Source: Cypionkella sp. (lineage in GTDB: Bacteria > Pseudomonadota > Alphaproteobacteria > Rhodobacterales > Rhodobacteraceae). From it: 9,863 nucleotides of DNA. Shown here in pieces: positions 1 to 7,146 of the stretch. The stretch spans positions 1-9,863 of the forward strand of contig JAGPBG010000054.1 of assembly GCA_018063485.1 (NCBI GenBank), in the 5' to 3' direction. Below the pieces are notes generated by a model. It was not told the origin of the DNA, made no database searches, and saw only the letters and a list, made by a program, of their open reading frames with translations. The stretch's first letter is position 1, and every line of letters begins with the position of its first letter. Both the position numbers and the translations under genes were made by a program.

Positions 1-1
1 C

Positions 2-886
2 ACCTCGGAGACCCAGCACGGCCAGATCTATCTGCCCAAGGTCAACCTGATTCTTGCAATTGGTGTGCTGGTGCTGGTGCTGGCCTTTGAATCCTCCAGC
101 TCGCTGGCCAGCGCCTATGGCATTGCCGTGACCGGCGATATGGTGATCACCTCGATTCTGGCCTTTGTGCTGTTCTACCGGGCGTGGAAATGGCCGTTAT
201 GGGTAACGGTCGCCGTGGTTGCTCCGATCATTACCATCGAATTGTTCTTCCTTGGTGCCAATGCCATGAAGATCATCGACGGCGGTTATGTTCCCATCAT
301 CATGGCTGGTACCGTCTGCTTGTTGATGTGGACATGGGTGCGTGGCACAAGACATGTGCAGCAAAAGGCACATGATCAGGCGGTGTCACTCACCAATCTG
401 ATCGGGATGCTGAAAAAGTCGCACCCCACCTCGGTTCCCGGCACAGCCGTTTTCCTGACATCAGACCCCGAGACTGCACCGTCAGCCCTGATGCACAATC
501 TGAAACATAACCATGTGCTGCATCAGCAGAATTTCATCGTGACGGTGGGTGTGGCCACCACGCCCAAGGTTTCGGATGCCGACCGTCTGGTGATCGAGCG
601 CCTGTCGGATTCATTCCTGCGCATGAAACTGACCTTTGGTTACATGGAAACCCCGAACGTGCCGCGCGCTTTGATCCTTGCCCGCAAAAAGGGTGAGAAG
701 TTCGATATCATGACGACCTCGTTCTTCCTCAACCGCCGCACCTTCCGCACCTCGCGCAATGCAGGCCTGCCGTTCTGGCAAGAGCGGATTTTCCTGTCTC
801 TGACCAAATCAGCATCGGATGCGACCGACTTTTACTGCTTGCCGTCAAATCGGGTGGTCGAAATGGGCCAACAACTGGCGATCTAG
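2..886 (+). CDS. kup: Kup family potassium uptake protein, C-terminal part (5' end outside window)
   Basis: This is the C-terminal part (about 294 residues) of a Kup/HAK/KUP low-affinity K+ transporter, probably a K+/H+ symporter of the inner membrane. The frame is open to the left edge, so the true start lies outside; the GTG at 65 is internal. The first residues (TSETQHGQIYLPKVN) and the block SLASAYGIAVTGDM are characteristic of Kup. About four hydrophobic segments are visible, at roughly residues 14-30, 38-59, 65-87 and 95-112 of the fragment. They are followed by the long soluble C-terminal domain typical of the family. The ending (PFWQERIF, then ATDFYCLPSNRVVEMG) matches the usual Kup C-terminus, so the 3' end looks intact. 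It converges on the flavin oxidoreductase gene with a 46-bp gap in which I see no clear terminator. Confidence 0.93.
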   Translation, partial: TSETQHGQIYLPKVNLILAIGVLVLVLAFESSSSLASAYGIAVTGDMVITSILAFVLFYRAWKWPLWVTVAVVAPIITIELFFLGANAMKIIDGGYVPIIMAGTVCLLMWTWVRGTRHVQQKAHDQAVSLTNLIGMLKKSHPTSVPGTAVFLTSDPETAPSALMHNLKHNHVLHQQNFIVTVGVATTPKVSDADRLVIERLSDSFLRMKLTFGYMETPNVPRALILARKKGEKFDIMTTSFFLNRRTFRTSRNAGLPFWQERIFLSLTKSASDATDFYCLPSNRVVEMGQQLAI

Positions 887-932
887 CGCGCGTTGCGTTC
901 AATCGGCTACATGAATCCAACCCGACGCCCTG

Positions 933-1913
933 CTAAAGTGTCTGCATCACTTCGGCGGCAATCTGAAAGGATCGCAGCCGCGCAGTGGAATCATGGATCA
1001 TCCCGGTCAAGATCACCTCATCGGGGCGGTGAAGGTCGATAAGACGGCCAAGTTGCGCACGCAGCTTTGCCCGATCCCCCACGGCGGAACACGACAGCGC
1101 GCGGTCCACCTCGGCGCGCATCTGCGCTGGAATCTCCGAAAGATCAGCCTGCGGGCGTGGCAATTTTCCGGGGCGACCCATCCGCAACCGCGCAAAGGCC
1201 AGTATCTGCGAGGACCGCAGCAATTCAGCCTCTTCATTCGTATCCGCCGCACAAACCCCGGCGGCCAGCATGAAATAGGGCTTTTTCAGCCACTCGGAAG
1301 GCCGGAAGGTCTGCCGATAAGTGGCCAGCGCATCCTCCAAAGCGGCAGGTGCAAAATGGCTGGCAAAGGCATAGGGCAGCCCCAGATAGGCCGCAAGCTG
1401 TGCGCCATAAAGGCTTGATCCCAAAATCCACACCGGCACTTCGGTGCCTTCGCCCGGAATGGCCCTTATCCGGGCCTCGGGGTTGGCCGGCCCAAAATAG
1501 CCGATCAACTCCAGCACATCTTGCGGAAACTCGTCTGACGCCTGCAAGTGACGGCGCAAAGCGCGCGCGGTCGCCATATCGGTTCCTGGTGCGCGCCCAA
1601 GCCCCAGATCGATCCGGCCCGGAAACAGCGTGGCCAAGGTACCGAACTGCTCAGCAATCACCAAAGGCGCATGGTTGGGCAGCATGATCCCACCTGCCCC
1701 CACCCGGATGGTCTTGGTTCCGGCGGCAACATGGCCGATCACCACCGAAGTTGCCGCACTGGCGATACCGGGCATATTGTGATGCTCGGCCAGCCAGAAC
1801 CGCGTATAGCCCCAAGCCTCGGCATGGCGCGCAAGGTTCAGCGTATTGGCCAGCGCCTCGGCGGTGGTTTGGCCCTCGGCAACGGGCGAAAGATCAAGCA
1901 GGGAATAACGCAT
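933..1913 (-). CDS. LLM class flavin-dependent oxidoreductase (luciferase-like, group 1 / YhbW type)
   Basis: This is a luciferase-like monooxygenase family protein, predicted to be a cytoplasmic TIM-barrel enzyme using FMNH2 or F420-type flavin chemistry. The substrate cannot be deduced. From the ATG at 1913 it has 326 residues, the usual length. Visible motifs are SLLDLSPV at the N-terminus (first strand), AEHHN (residues 42-46), the block [19 protein letters not shown] (71-89) and [14 protein letters not shown] (99-112). These define the 'luciferase family oxidoreductase, group 1' subfamily that includes E. coli YhbW. The frame is open to another ATG at 1973, which would add 20 residues. 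I prefer 1913 because family members begin just before SLLDLSP. Neither start has a clear Shine-Dalgarno sequence. It is transcribed divergently from the 116-aa ORF at 2051. The family also contains the pyrimidine oxygenase RutA, but this protein does not look like RutA. Confidence 0.9.
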   Translation of the reverse strand: MRYSLLDLSPVAEGQTTAEALANTLNLARHAEAWGYTRFWLAEHHNMPGIASAATSVVIGHVAAGTKTIRVGAGGIMLPNHAPLVIAEQFGTLATLFPGRIDLGLGRAPGTDMATARALRRHLQASDEFPQDVLELIGYFGPANPEARIRAIPGEGTEVPVWILGSSLYGAQLAAYLGLPYAFASHFAPAALEDALATYRQTFRPSEWLKKPYFMLAAGVCAADTNEEAELLRSSQILAFARLRMGRPGKLPRPQADLSEIPAQMRAEVDRALSCSAVGDRAKLRAQLGRLIDLHRPDEVILTGMIHDSTARLRSFQIAAEVMQTL

Positions 1914-2050
1914 GGTACAGACATAGGCGCGAAGCGGCACCCAGCCAAGGGGCGCATTTGCATCAAATGTCATGGGCTTTGCGGGCGACGACGGCAGGCC
2001 ACTTTGCTACACTCGATCCTGGGGGCGTGTTGAACAGCAAAGGGGTGGCA

Positions 2051-2401
2051 ATGACCCTGATTTCGCCAATATCAGCCGGGTCACCCCGGCAACAGGTGGT
2101 GCCTTCGTTGGCCACCAGCTCGCCACAGGTTTTGGCGGTTACGCCTGTAGCACCGGTTTATGCGGTGCGATATGGCCCCGATCCACCCGAGATCTCAGGC
2201 ATCACGCTGGATCACATCCCTTTCATCGGTGACGAGGCGACCTTGATCGACGATCTGCCGCAAGCGCCGAAGATGACGGCCAAAGCGGAACCGTCTGAAA
2301 ACTGGTCACTATCCGCTGCCGCCGCGCGCAGCTATCTTGAGGCCAAGGCCCTGACGGGCCAGGCTCGCGATAGCGAAATCCCACCGCCCGGCCAGGGTTA
2401 G
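2051..2401 (+). CDS. Hypothetical protein, 116 aa, not recognised
   Basis: I do not recognise this protein. The ATG at 2051 is preceded by an AGGGG Shine-Dalgarno-like stretch (2041-2045) with a 5-nt spacer, which supports translation. Upstream in-frame GTG/TTG codons near 2027-2030 are less likely starts. The product is rich in Ala, Pro and Ser. Its N-terminal third is Ser/Val/Pro-rich without a clear signal peptide, the middle (LDHIPFIGDEATLIDDLPQAP) is acidic, and the predicted helix SLSAAAARSYLEAKAL lies near the C-terminus. No cysteines or catalytic motifs are evident. Its stop codon TAG sits on the left arm of the hairpin at 2400-2419. It is divergent from the flavin oxidoreductase and convergent with preA, so it is probably a single-gene unit. 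The ribosome binding site and the matched 3' hairpin suggest a real gene, but this rests on context only. Confidence 0.6.
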   Translation: MTLISPISAGSPRQQVVPSLATSSPQVLAVTPVAPVYAVRYGPDPPEISGITLDHIPFIGDEATLIDDLPQAPKMTAKAEPSENWSLSAAAARSYLEAKALTGQARDSEIPPPGQG

Positions 2402-2419
2402 GGCGGCCATTGCCGCCCT
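2400..2419. terminator. Perfect 8-bp hairpin between convergent genes, likely bidirectional terminator
   Basis: The arms AGGGCGGC (2400-2407) and GCCGCCCT (2412-2419) are perfectly complementary around the loop CATT. The hairpin lies in the 24-bp gap between the plus-strand 116-aa ORF (stop TAG 2399-2401, partly inside the stem) and the preA stop at 2426. There is no strong T-run on either side, so it would be a weak intrinsic terminator or an RNA 3'-end stabiliser serving both genes. Confidence 0.6.
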
Positions 2420-2425
2420 GTATTG

Positions 2426-3727
2426 CTATTGCGCCGCAGCCACCGACGGGTTGTTGGGATGGGTTGTCCAGTTGGCGTAATCACCCACTGTCTTGCCGGT
2501 TCGCTCATCCAGCGCCCCTTTGGGCAGTTCCACCATGGTGATACAATTTTCCACCGGACAGACGTTCACGCAAAGGTTGCAGGCGACGCATTCGTCGTCT
2601 TTGACAGTGAATATGCGATCCGCACTCATTGCAATCGCCTGATGGCTGGTATCCTCACAGGCCGCGTAGCATCGCCCGCATTTGATGCAATCATCCTGTG
2701 AAATATGGGCCTTGGTGACATAATTCAGGTTCAGGAACTGCCAGTCCGTCACATTCGGCACGGCCCGCCCCACCAGCTCGGAGGTGCCGGTCATACCCTT
2801 TTCATCAAGATACTGCGACAGGCCCGAAATCATCTCCTGCACGATCTTGAAACCATAGGTCATTGCCGCCGTGCAAACCTGCACATTGCCCGCCCCCAAG
2901 GCCATGAACTCCGCCGCATCGCGCCAGGTCGTGACGCCGCCAATGCCCGAGATCGGCAGGCCATGGGTTTCCTTGCTGCGCGCAATCTCTGCCACCATAA
3001 TCAACGCGATCGGCTTGACCGCCGGTCCGCAATAGCCACCATGGGTGCCTTTGCCGTCGATCATCGGCTCGGGGCTGAAACTGTCCAAATTCACCGATGT
3101 GATCGAATTGATCGTGTTGATCAGCGAAACCGCATCCGCCCCGCCTTGTTTTGCCGCTTGGGCAGGTTTGCGGATATCATTGATATTGGGTGTCAATTTC
3201 ACGATACAGGGCAAACGCGAATGCTTTTTCACCCAGCGCGTGACCATCTCGATATATTCGGGCACTTGCCCCACAGCCGAGCCCATGCCGCGTTCGGCCA
3301 TCCCATGCGGGCAACCGAAGTTCAACTCGACCCCATCGGCCTCGGTATCCTCAATCCGCGCGAGGATGTCTTTCCAGGACTCCTCATCGCAAGGCACCAT
3401 CAGGCTGATTACCAACGCCCGATCCTTGTAATCGCGCTTCACCGATTTGATTTCCTGCAAGTTCACCTCAAGTGGGCGATCGGTGATCAGCTCGATATTG
3501 TTCAACCCCAAAAGCCGCCGATCCGCGCCCCAGATCGCGCCATAGCGGGGGCCGTTCACATTCACCACCGGCGGCCCTTCCGAGCCCAGGGTTTTCCAAA
3601 CCACCCCACCCCAGCCAGCCTCGAAGGCGCGGCGCACGTTAACCTCTTTGTCGGTCGGTGGCGCCGAGGCCAGCCAGAACGGGTTGGGAGATTTGATGCC
3701 GATAAAGTCCGTCGTCAGGTTTGCCAT
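2426..3727 (-). CDS. preA: NAD-dependent dihydropyrimidine dehydrogenase, catalytic subunit PreA
   Basis: This 433-aa cytoplasmic subunit reduces uracil and thymine to the 5,6-dihydro forms at an FMN site, using electrons delivered by PreT. It is the first step of reductive pyrimidine catabolism. The N-terminal two thirds form a dihydroorotate-dehydrogenase-like barrel (about residues 1-310). NFGCPHGMAERGMG (136-149) contains Cys139, which aligns with the catalytic cysteine of mammalian DPD (Cys671). LTPNINDI (178-185), INTINSITSVNLDS (204-217) and SGIGGVTTWRDAAEFMALGAGNVQV (260-284, substrate/FMN phosphate loop) are also typical. The C-terminus holds two [4Fe-4S] ferredoxin motifs: C347, C350, C353, C357 and C380, C383, C386, C390. 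The ATG at 3727 follows the preT stop after one base (TGA-G-ATG), with a GGGGGA stretch just upstream inside preT, so translation is probably coupled. The next enzymes of the pathway (dihydropyrimidinase, beta-ureidopropionase) are not in the window. Confidence 0.95.
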   Translation of the reverse strand: MANLTTDFIGIKSPNPFWLASAPPTDKEVNVRRAFEAGWGGVVWKTLGSEGPPVVNVNGPRYGAIWGADRRLLGLNNIELITDRPLEVNLQEIKSVKRDYKDRALVISLMVPCDEESWKDILARIEDTEADGVELNFGCPHGMAERGMGSAVGQVPEYIEMVTRWVKKHSRLPCIVKLTPNINDIRKPAQAAKQGGADAVSLINTINSITSVNLDSFSPEPMIDGKGTHGGYCGPAVKPIALIMVAEIARSKETHGLPISGIGGVTTWRDAAEFMALGAGNVQVCTAAMTYGFKIVQEMISGLSQYLDEKGMTGTSELVGRAVPNVTDWQFLNLNYVTKAHISQDDCIKCGRCYAACEDTSHQAIAMSADRIFTVKDDECVACNLCVNVCPVENCITMVELPKGALDERTGKTVGDYANWTTHPNNPSVAAAQ

Positions 3728-3728
3728 C

Positions 3729-5042
3729 TCAATTTTCCCCCATCAGAACCGCATGGATTTCTTCGGCGGCATCCCGCCCCTCGGCCACCGCCGTGACGGT
3801 CAAATCCTCACCGCCAGCCGCACAATCGCCCCCCGCCCAAACGCGGCCGGCGCGTTTGACCAGCTTGGCCCCGTCCTTTGCAATCGGTGCCACAGCCAGC
3901 GTCTGGCCGATGGCCTTGAACACCTGATCGGCCTTCAATACAAAGGTTTCACCCATCTCAAGACCCTTGGGGCCATCGGTGGCATAGGCAAATTCGATGC
4001 TCTCTACCGCGCCGTTACCCAACACCCGCACCGGGGCCGCGCCATAGATGATCCGCACTCCCGCCCCCGTCGCATGATCCTGCTCATGTTCTGAGGCCGA
4101 CATCTTTTCCTTGCCGCGTCGATAAACCATCGTCACATTCTGCGCGCCAAGGAGTTTCGATTGCACGGCAGCATCCACCGCCGTCATGCCGCCGCCGATT
4201 ACCACCACATCACGGCCGACAGCGAGAGCGGACTTATCTGTTGATTGCCGCAGATCGGCAATGAAATCAACGGCATTGACGACGTTGCTCAGCTCTTCAC
4301 CCTCGGAGCGCAGGGCATTAACCCCCGCCAACCCGATGCCCAGAAACACCGCATCAAACTCGGCTTGCAGCCCGGCCAAAGTAATCTCACGGCCCAGTTC
4401 CACCCCGGTTTTCACGGTGATCCCGCCAATTTTCAGCAACCAGTCCACCTCACGCGCGGCGAAACCATCCGGCGTCTTATACGTCGCAATGCCGTATTCG
4501 TTCAGCCCGCCGGCCTTGGCGCGGCGTTCATGCACCACCACCTCATGCCCCTTCATCGCCAGACGATGCGCGCAGGCCAATCCCGCAGGCCCCGCCCCCA
4601 CCACCGCCACGCGCTTGCCTGTAAGGGCCTCACGGGTGAACGGATGCACCCCGGCCTCCATCAGCGTATCCGTGGCAAAGCGTTGCAACCGCCCGATTTC
4701 CACCGGCTTGCCCTCGGCCGCTTCGCGCACGCAAGCCTCTTCGCAAAGCTGCTCGGTCGGGCAAACGCGGGCGCACATGCCGCCCAGGATGTTTTGCGCA
4801 AAAATCGTCCTGGCCGCCGCCTCAGGAGTGTCAGTGGCGATCTGGCGAATGAACAGCGGAATGTCGATCGTGGTCGGACAGGCCGTTATGCAAGGTGCGT
4901 CATAACAGAAATAGCAGCGATCTGCTGCAACCTGCGCCTCATGTGCGGCGAGTTTGGGCTGCAAATCGGCAAAATTCTCGACATAGGCGGCAGGGGCCAG
5001 TCTATGGGCCACCACGCCGGGCGAAAGCGGGTTGTTGGACAA
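3729..5042 (-). CDS. preT: Dihydropyrimidine dehydrogenase, electron-input subunit PreT
   Basis: PreT carries FAD and Fe-S clusters, oxidises NAD(P)H and passes electrons to PreA; it resembles the GltD small subunit of glutamate synthase. Numbering from the TTG at 5042 gives 437 residues. Cys43, 46, 51 and 55, then Cys94, 100 and 104, and Gln120 reproduce in spacing the eight ligands of the two N-terminal [4Fe-4S] clusters of mammalian DPD, including its unusual glutamine ligand. VVGAGPAG (147-154) is the FAD-binding GxGxxG. VIGGGMTAVD (281-290) is the NAD(P)H-binding fold, followed by VYRRG. GGDCAAGGEDLTVTAVAEGRDAA (404-426) is the second FAD motif. I chose TTG 5042 because a perfect GGAGG (5054-5050) lies 7 nt upstream. 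The GTG at 5096 would add 18 poorly conserved residues and has no Shine-Dalgarno. It is the first gene of the preT-preA operon. Confidence 0.92.
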   Translation of the reverse strand: MSNNPLSPGVVAHRLAPAAYVENFADLQPKLAAHEAQVAADRCYFCYDAPCITACPTTIDIPLFIRQIATDTPEAAARTIFAQNILGGMCARVCPTEQLCEEACVREAAEGKPVEIGRLQRFATDTLMEAGVHPFTREALTGKRVAVVGAGPAGLACAHRLAMKGHEVVVHERRAKAGGLNEYGIATYKTPDGFAAREVDWLLKIGGITVKTGVELGREITLAGLQAEFDAVFLGIGLAGVNALRSEGEELSNVVNAVDFIADLRQSTDKSALAVGRDVVVIGGGMTAVDAAVQSKLLGAQNVTMVYRRGKEKMSASEHEQDHATGAGVRIIYGAAPVRVLGNGAVESIEFAYATDGPKGLEMGETFVLKADQVFKAIGQTLAVAPIAKDGAKLVKRAGRVWAGGDCAAGGEDLTVTAVAEGRDAAEEIHAVLMGEN

Positions 5043-5096
5043 AATAGCACCTCCGGTTTTGTCGTCTTGCGCGACGTCTTTCGGAAAGGCTGCCAC

Positions 5097-5267
5097 AGGT
5101 CTGATTTTTTATCAAACGGTAAATAATCAAATCGTGAATAATCCAACCAAACCTCCGCAGGCAATCTAGGGTCTTTTTTCCCACGCCCCGCTCGCGTATA
5201 CGAGTGCAATCAATTGACAGGCTGGGTGCGACCCAAGCCGCAAAAGCAAAGACCCATAGGGGACGGC
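5097..5267. promoter_or_regulatory. Divergent control region between preT and accB
   Basis: This non-coding stretch must hold the preT promoter (leftward) and the accB promoter (rightward). The half near preT (5101-5150) is clearly AT-rich compared with its surroundings and carries the 15-bp direct repeats described separately. The half near accB contains a consensus -35-like TTGACA at 5214-5219. Inside the following spacer is a perfect 5-bp inverted repeat, TGGGT-GCG-ACCCA (5223-5235). No good -10 lies 16-18 bp after the TTGACA, so the accB promoter assignment is weak. A TATAC at 5197-5201 preceded by a T-run (5174-5179) is an alternative. The limits of the region depend on the preT start chosen. 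Confidence 0.5.
5111..5140. repeat. Two 15-bp direct repeats (third degenerate copy at 5141-5155)
   Basis: ATCAAACGGTAAATA (5111-5125) is followed without a gap by ATCAAATCGTGAATA (5126-5140), which matches it at 12 of 15 positions. A third unit starting ATCCAACC (5141-5155) keeps only the first part. The repeats lie upstream of both preT and accB. Tandem spacing of this kind is typical of binding sites for a multimeric regulator, but no regulator gene is nearby and the role is inferred. Confidence 0.5.
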
Positions 5268-5756
5268 ATGAGCAAACAATCCACCGACGCGGACGTCGCA
5301 TTCATCGCGGCACTAGCGGAACTTCTAAACAAGAACGAACTGACCGAACTGTCGGTCAAACGCGAATATGGCGAAGATGACAGCCTTGATGTGCGGGTTG
5401 TCAAACAGGTCAATGTCGTACAGATGGCGGCACCTGCCACTATGATGACGCAGGCGGCACCGGTTGCCGCCGCTGGAGCAACCGCCGTTGCAACCGCCGT
5501 CGAACAAGACCCCGCCCAACACCCCGGCGCTGTCACCTCGCCGATGGTTGGCACCTGTTATATGGCGGCCGAACCGGGGGCGACACCTTTTGTGGGCATC
5601 GGCGCCACCGTCTCGGAGGGCCAGACGGTGCTGATTATCGAAGCCATGAAAACCATGAACCACATTCCCAGCCCGCGCGCGGGTGTGGTCAAGCGCATCC
5701 TTGTTGCCGATGGCACCGCTGTCGAATACGGCGCGCCGCTGATGATCATCGAGTAA
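5268..5756 (+). CDS. accB: Acetyl-CoA carboxylase biotin carboxyl carrier protein
   Basis: This 162-aa BCCP carries the biotin that AccC carboxylates. The carboxyl group then goes to acetyl-CoA through the AccA/AccD transferase, giving malonyl-CoA for fatty acid synthesis. The N-terminal part (about 1-50) is the helical/beta dimerisation region. An Ala/Val-rich flexible linker spans about 53-85. The biotinyl/lipoyl domain spans about 86-162, starting at [18 protein letters not shown] contains the biotinylated Lys128, placed about 35 residues from the C-terminus as usual, and the 'thumb'-like insert (about [10 protein letters not shown]) marks it as an acetyl-CoA carboxylase BCCP. The ATG at 5268 is preceded by AGGGGA (5258-5263). 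The open frame continues back to a TTG at 5214, but that start lies in the probable promoter. accC begins 4 bp after the stop, so the two genes form an operon. Confidence 0.96.
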   Translation: MSKQSTDADVAFIAALAELLNKNELTELSVKREYGEDDSLDVRVVKQVNVVQMAAPATMMTQAAPVAAAGATAVATAVEQDPAQHPGAVTSPMVGTCYMAAEPGATPFVGIGATVSEGQTVLIIEAMKTMNHIPSPRAGVVKRILVADGTAVEYGAPLMIIE

Positions 5757-5760
5757 GCCC

Positions 5761-7107
5761 ATGTTCGACAAAATCCTGATCGCCAACCGGGGCGAGATCG
5801 CCCTTCGCGTGATCCGCGCCTGCCGCGAGATGGGCATCAAATCGGTCGCGGTGCATTCCACCGCTGATTCTGATGCCATGCATGTGCGCATGGCCGACGA
5901 ATCCGTCTGCATTGGCCCCGCCTCATCGACCGACAGCTACCTGTCCAAGGCCGCGATCATTTCGGCCTGTGAGATCACCGGCGCGCAAGCGGTGCATCCG
6001 GGCTATGGCTTTTTGTCGGAAAATGCCGCCTTTGCCCAGGCGCTTGCCGATCACGGCATCACCTTTATCGGGCCAACTGCGGAACATATCCGCATCATGG
6101 GCGACAAGATCACCGCCAAGGAAACCGCAAAGGCGCTGGGAATTCCGGTGGTGCCCGGCTCCGAAGGCGGCGTGTCTGATTTTGAGTCGGCCATCGGCGT
6201 GGCCGAAGGCATCGGCTTTCCGGTGATCATCAAGGCCACCGCTGGCGGCGGCGGGCGCGGCATGAAAGTGGCGCAAAATGCGGCCGAATTGGAAATCGCC
6301 TTCCGCACGGCGCGTTCCGAAGCCAAGGCCGCCTTTGGCAATGACGAAGTTTATATCGAGAAATACCTGCAAAAGCCGCGCCATATCGAAATTCAGGTGT
6401 TCGGTGATGGCAAGGGCCGCGCGGTGCATCTGGGGGAGCGCGATTGCTCGCTTCAACGCCGCCATCAGAAGGTGTTCGAAGAGGCCCCCGGCCCCTGCAT
6501 CACCCCAACCCTGCGCGCCAAAATCGGCAAGGTTTGCGCCGATGCCATGGCCTCGATCAACTATATCGGCGCCGGCACCATCGAGTTCCTCTATGAGGAT
6601 GGCGAGTTCTTTTTCATCGAGATGAACACCCGTTTGCAGGTTGAACACCCGGTTACCGAGGCAATTTTCGGGGTGGACCTCGTACGCGAACAGATCCGGG
6701 TTGCTGCCGGGCTGGAGATGTCCTTCGGTCAGGATGAACTGGAAATCAACGGCCATGCCATCGAGGTACGGATCAATGCCGAGAAACTGCCGAATTTCAC
6801 TCCCTGCCCCGGCAAGGTGCGGATGTTCCATGCGCCCGGCGGATATGGTGTGCGGGTGGATTCGGCGCTTTATTCCGGTTATTCGATCCCACCCTATTAT
6901 GACAGCCTGATCGGCAAGCTGATCGTGCATGGCCGTGATCGCCCCGAAGCATTGGCCCGCCTGCGCCGCGCCTTGGGCGAATTGATCATTGACGGCATCG
7001 ACACCACCGTGCCGCTGTTTGATGCGCTTTTGGCCGAGCCCGATATCCAAAACGGTGAATATAACATTCATTGGCTGGAAAAATGGCTCGCTGCACAATT
7101 CGCTTAG
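5761..7107 (+). CDS. accC: Acetyl-CoA carboxylase biotin carboxylase subunit
   Basis: This 448-aa ATP-grasp enzyme carboxylates the biotin of AccB using ATP and bicarbonate. It is cytoplasmic, and its length is normal for the family. [14 protein letters not shown] (79-92) closes the N-terminal domain. Lys116 and Lys158 are the ATP-binding lysines, and the glycine-rich lid loop is AGGGGRGM (161-168). His208, Lys237 (in RRHQKV), Glu275, Glu287, Asn289, Arg291 and Glu295 (in [11 protein letters not shown]) and Arg337 match the metal, bicarbonate and biotin residues known from E. coli AccC. All expected catalytic residues are present. It starts 4 bp after accB with only a weak Shine-Dalgarno, suggesting coupling. 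An intrinsic terminator follows the TAG stop. Confidence 0.97.
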   Translation: MFDKILIANRGEIALRVIRACREMGIKSVAVHSTADSDAMHVRMADESVCIGPASSTDSYLSKAAIISACEITGAQAVHPGYGFLSENAAFAQALADHGITFIGPTAEHIRIMGDKITAKETAKALGIPVVPGSEGGVSDFESAIGVAEGIGFPVIIKATAGGGGRGMKVAQNAAELEIAFRTARSEAKAAFGNDEVYIEKYLQKPRHIEIQVFGDGKGRAVHLGERDCSLQRRHQKVFEEAPGPCITPTLRAKIGKVCADAMASINYIGAGTIEFLYEDGEFFFIEMNTRLQVEHPVTEAIFGVDLVREQIRVAAGLEMSFGQDELEINGHAIEVRINAEKLPNFTPCPGKVRMFHAPGGYGVRVDSALYSGYSIPPYYDSLIGKLIVHGRDRPEALARLRRALGELIIDGIDTTVPLFDALLAEPDIQNGEYNIHWLEKWLAAQFA

Positions 7108-7113
7108 GGTTTC

Positions 7114-7142
7114 GGGGCGGGTCGCCAGACACCGCCCCTTTT
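7114..7142 (+). terminator. Intrinsic terminator after accC, abutting the aat start
   Basis: GGGGCGG (7114-7120) pairs with CCGCCCC (7132-7138). Inside it, GTC (7121-7123) pairs with GAC (7128-7130) around the loop GCCA, with one bulged A at 7131. This gives about 10 GC-rich pairs, followed by TTTT (7139-7142). It is the strongest terminator in the window by appearance. It ends only 4 bp before the aat ATG. Confidence 0.8.
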
Positions 7143-7146
7143 CGAT

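Noticed and set aside
65..886. Kup start at the GTG at position 65
   Set aside because: The frame continues upstream to the window edge with typical Kup sequence, so this is an internal valine codon of a truncated gene.
933..1913. The LLM flavin oxidoreductase as RutA, which would link it to the pyrimidine genes
   Set aside because: Its motifs ([16 protein letters not shown]) fit the YhbW-type group 1 subfamily. It is separated from preTA by an unrelated ORF, and no other rut gene is present.
2705..3796. 363-codon plus-strand frame opposite preA
   Set aside because: preA and preT are unambiguous on the minus strand. The antisense translation is His/Arg/Pro-rich and without motifs, as expected from a shadow.
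5101..5115. FNR/Anr-like half sites (CTGAT and ATCAA) upstream of preT
   Set aside because: The spacer is 5 T residues, not the 4 bases required for an FNR dimer site, and the first arm lacks the consensus T.
5191..5204. CTCG-CGTATA-CGAG inverted repeat as an operator
   Set aside because: It has only 4-bp arms. Such repeats occur often by chance in GC-rich DNA, and nothing else supports it.
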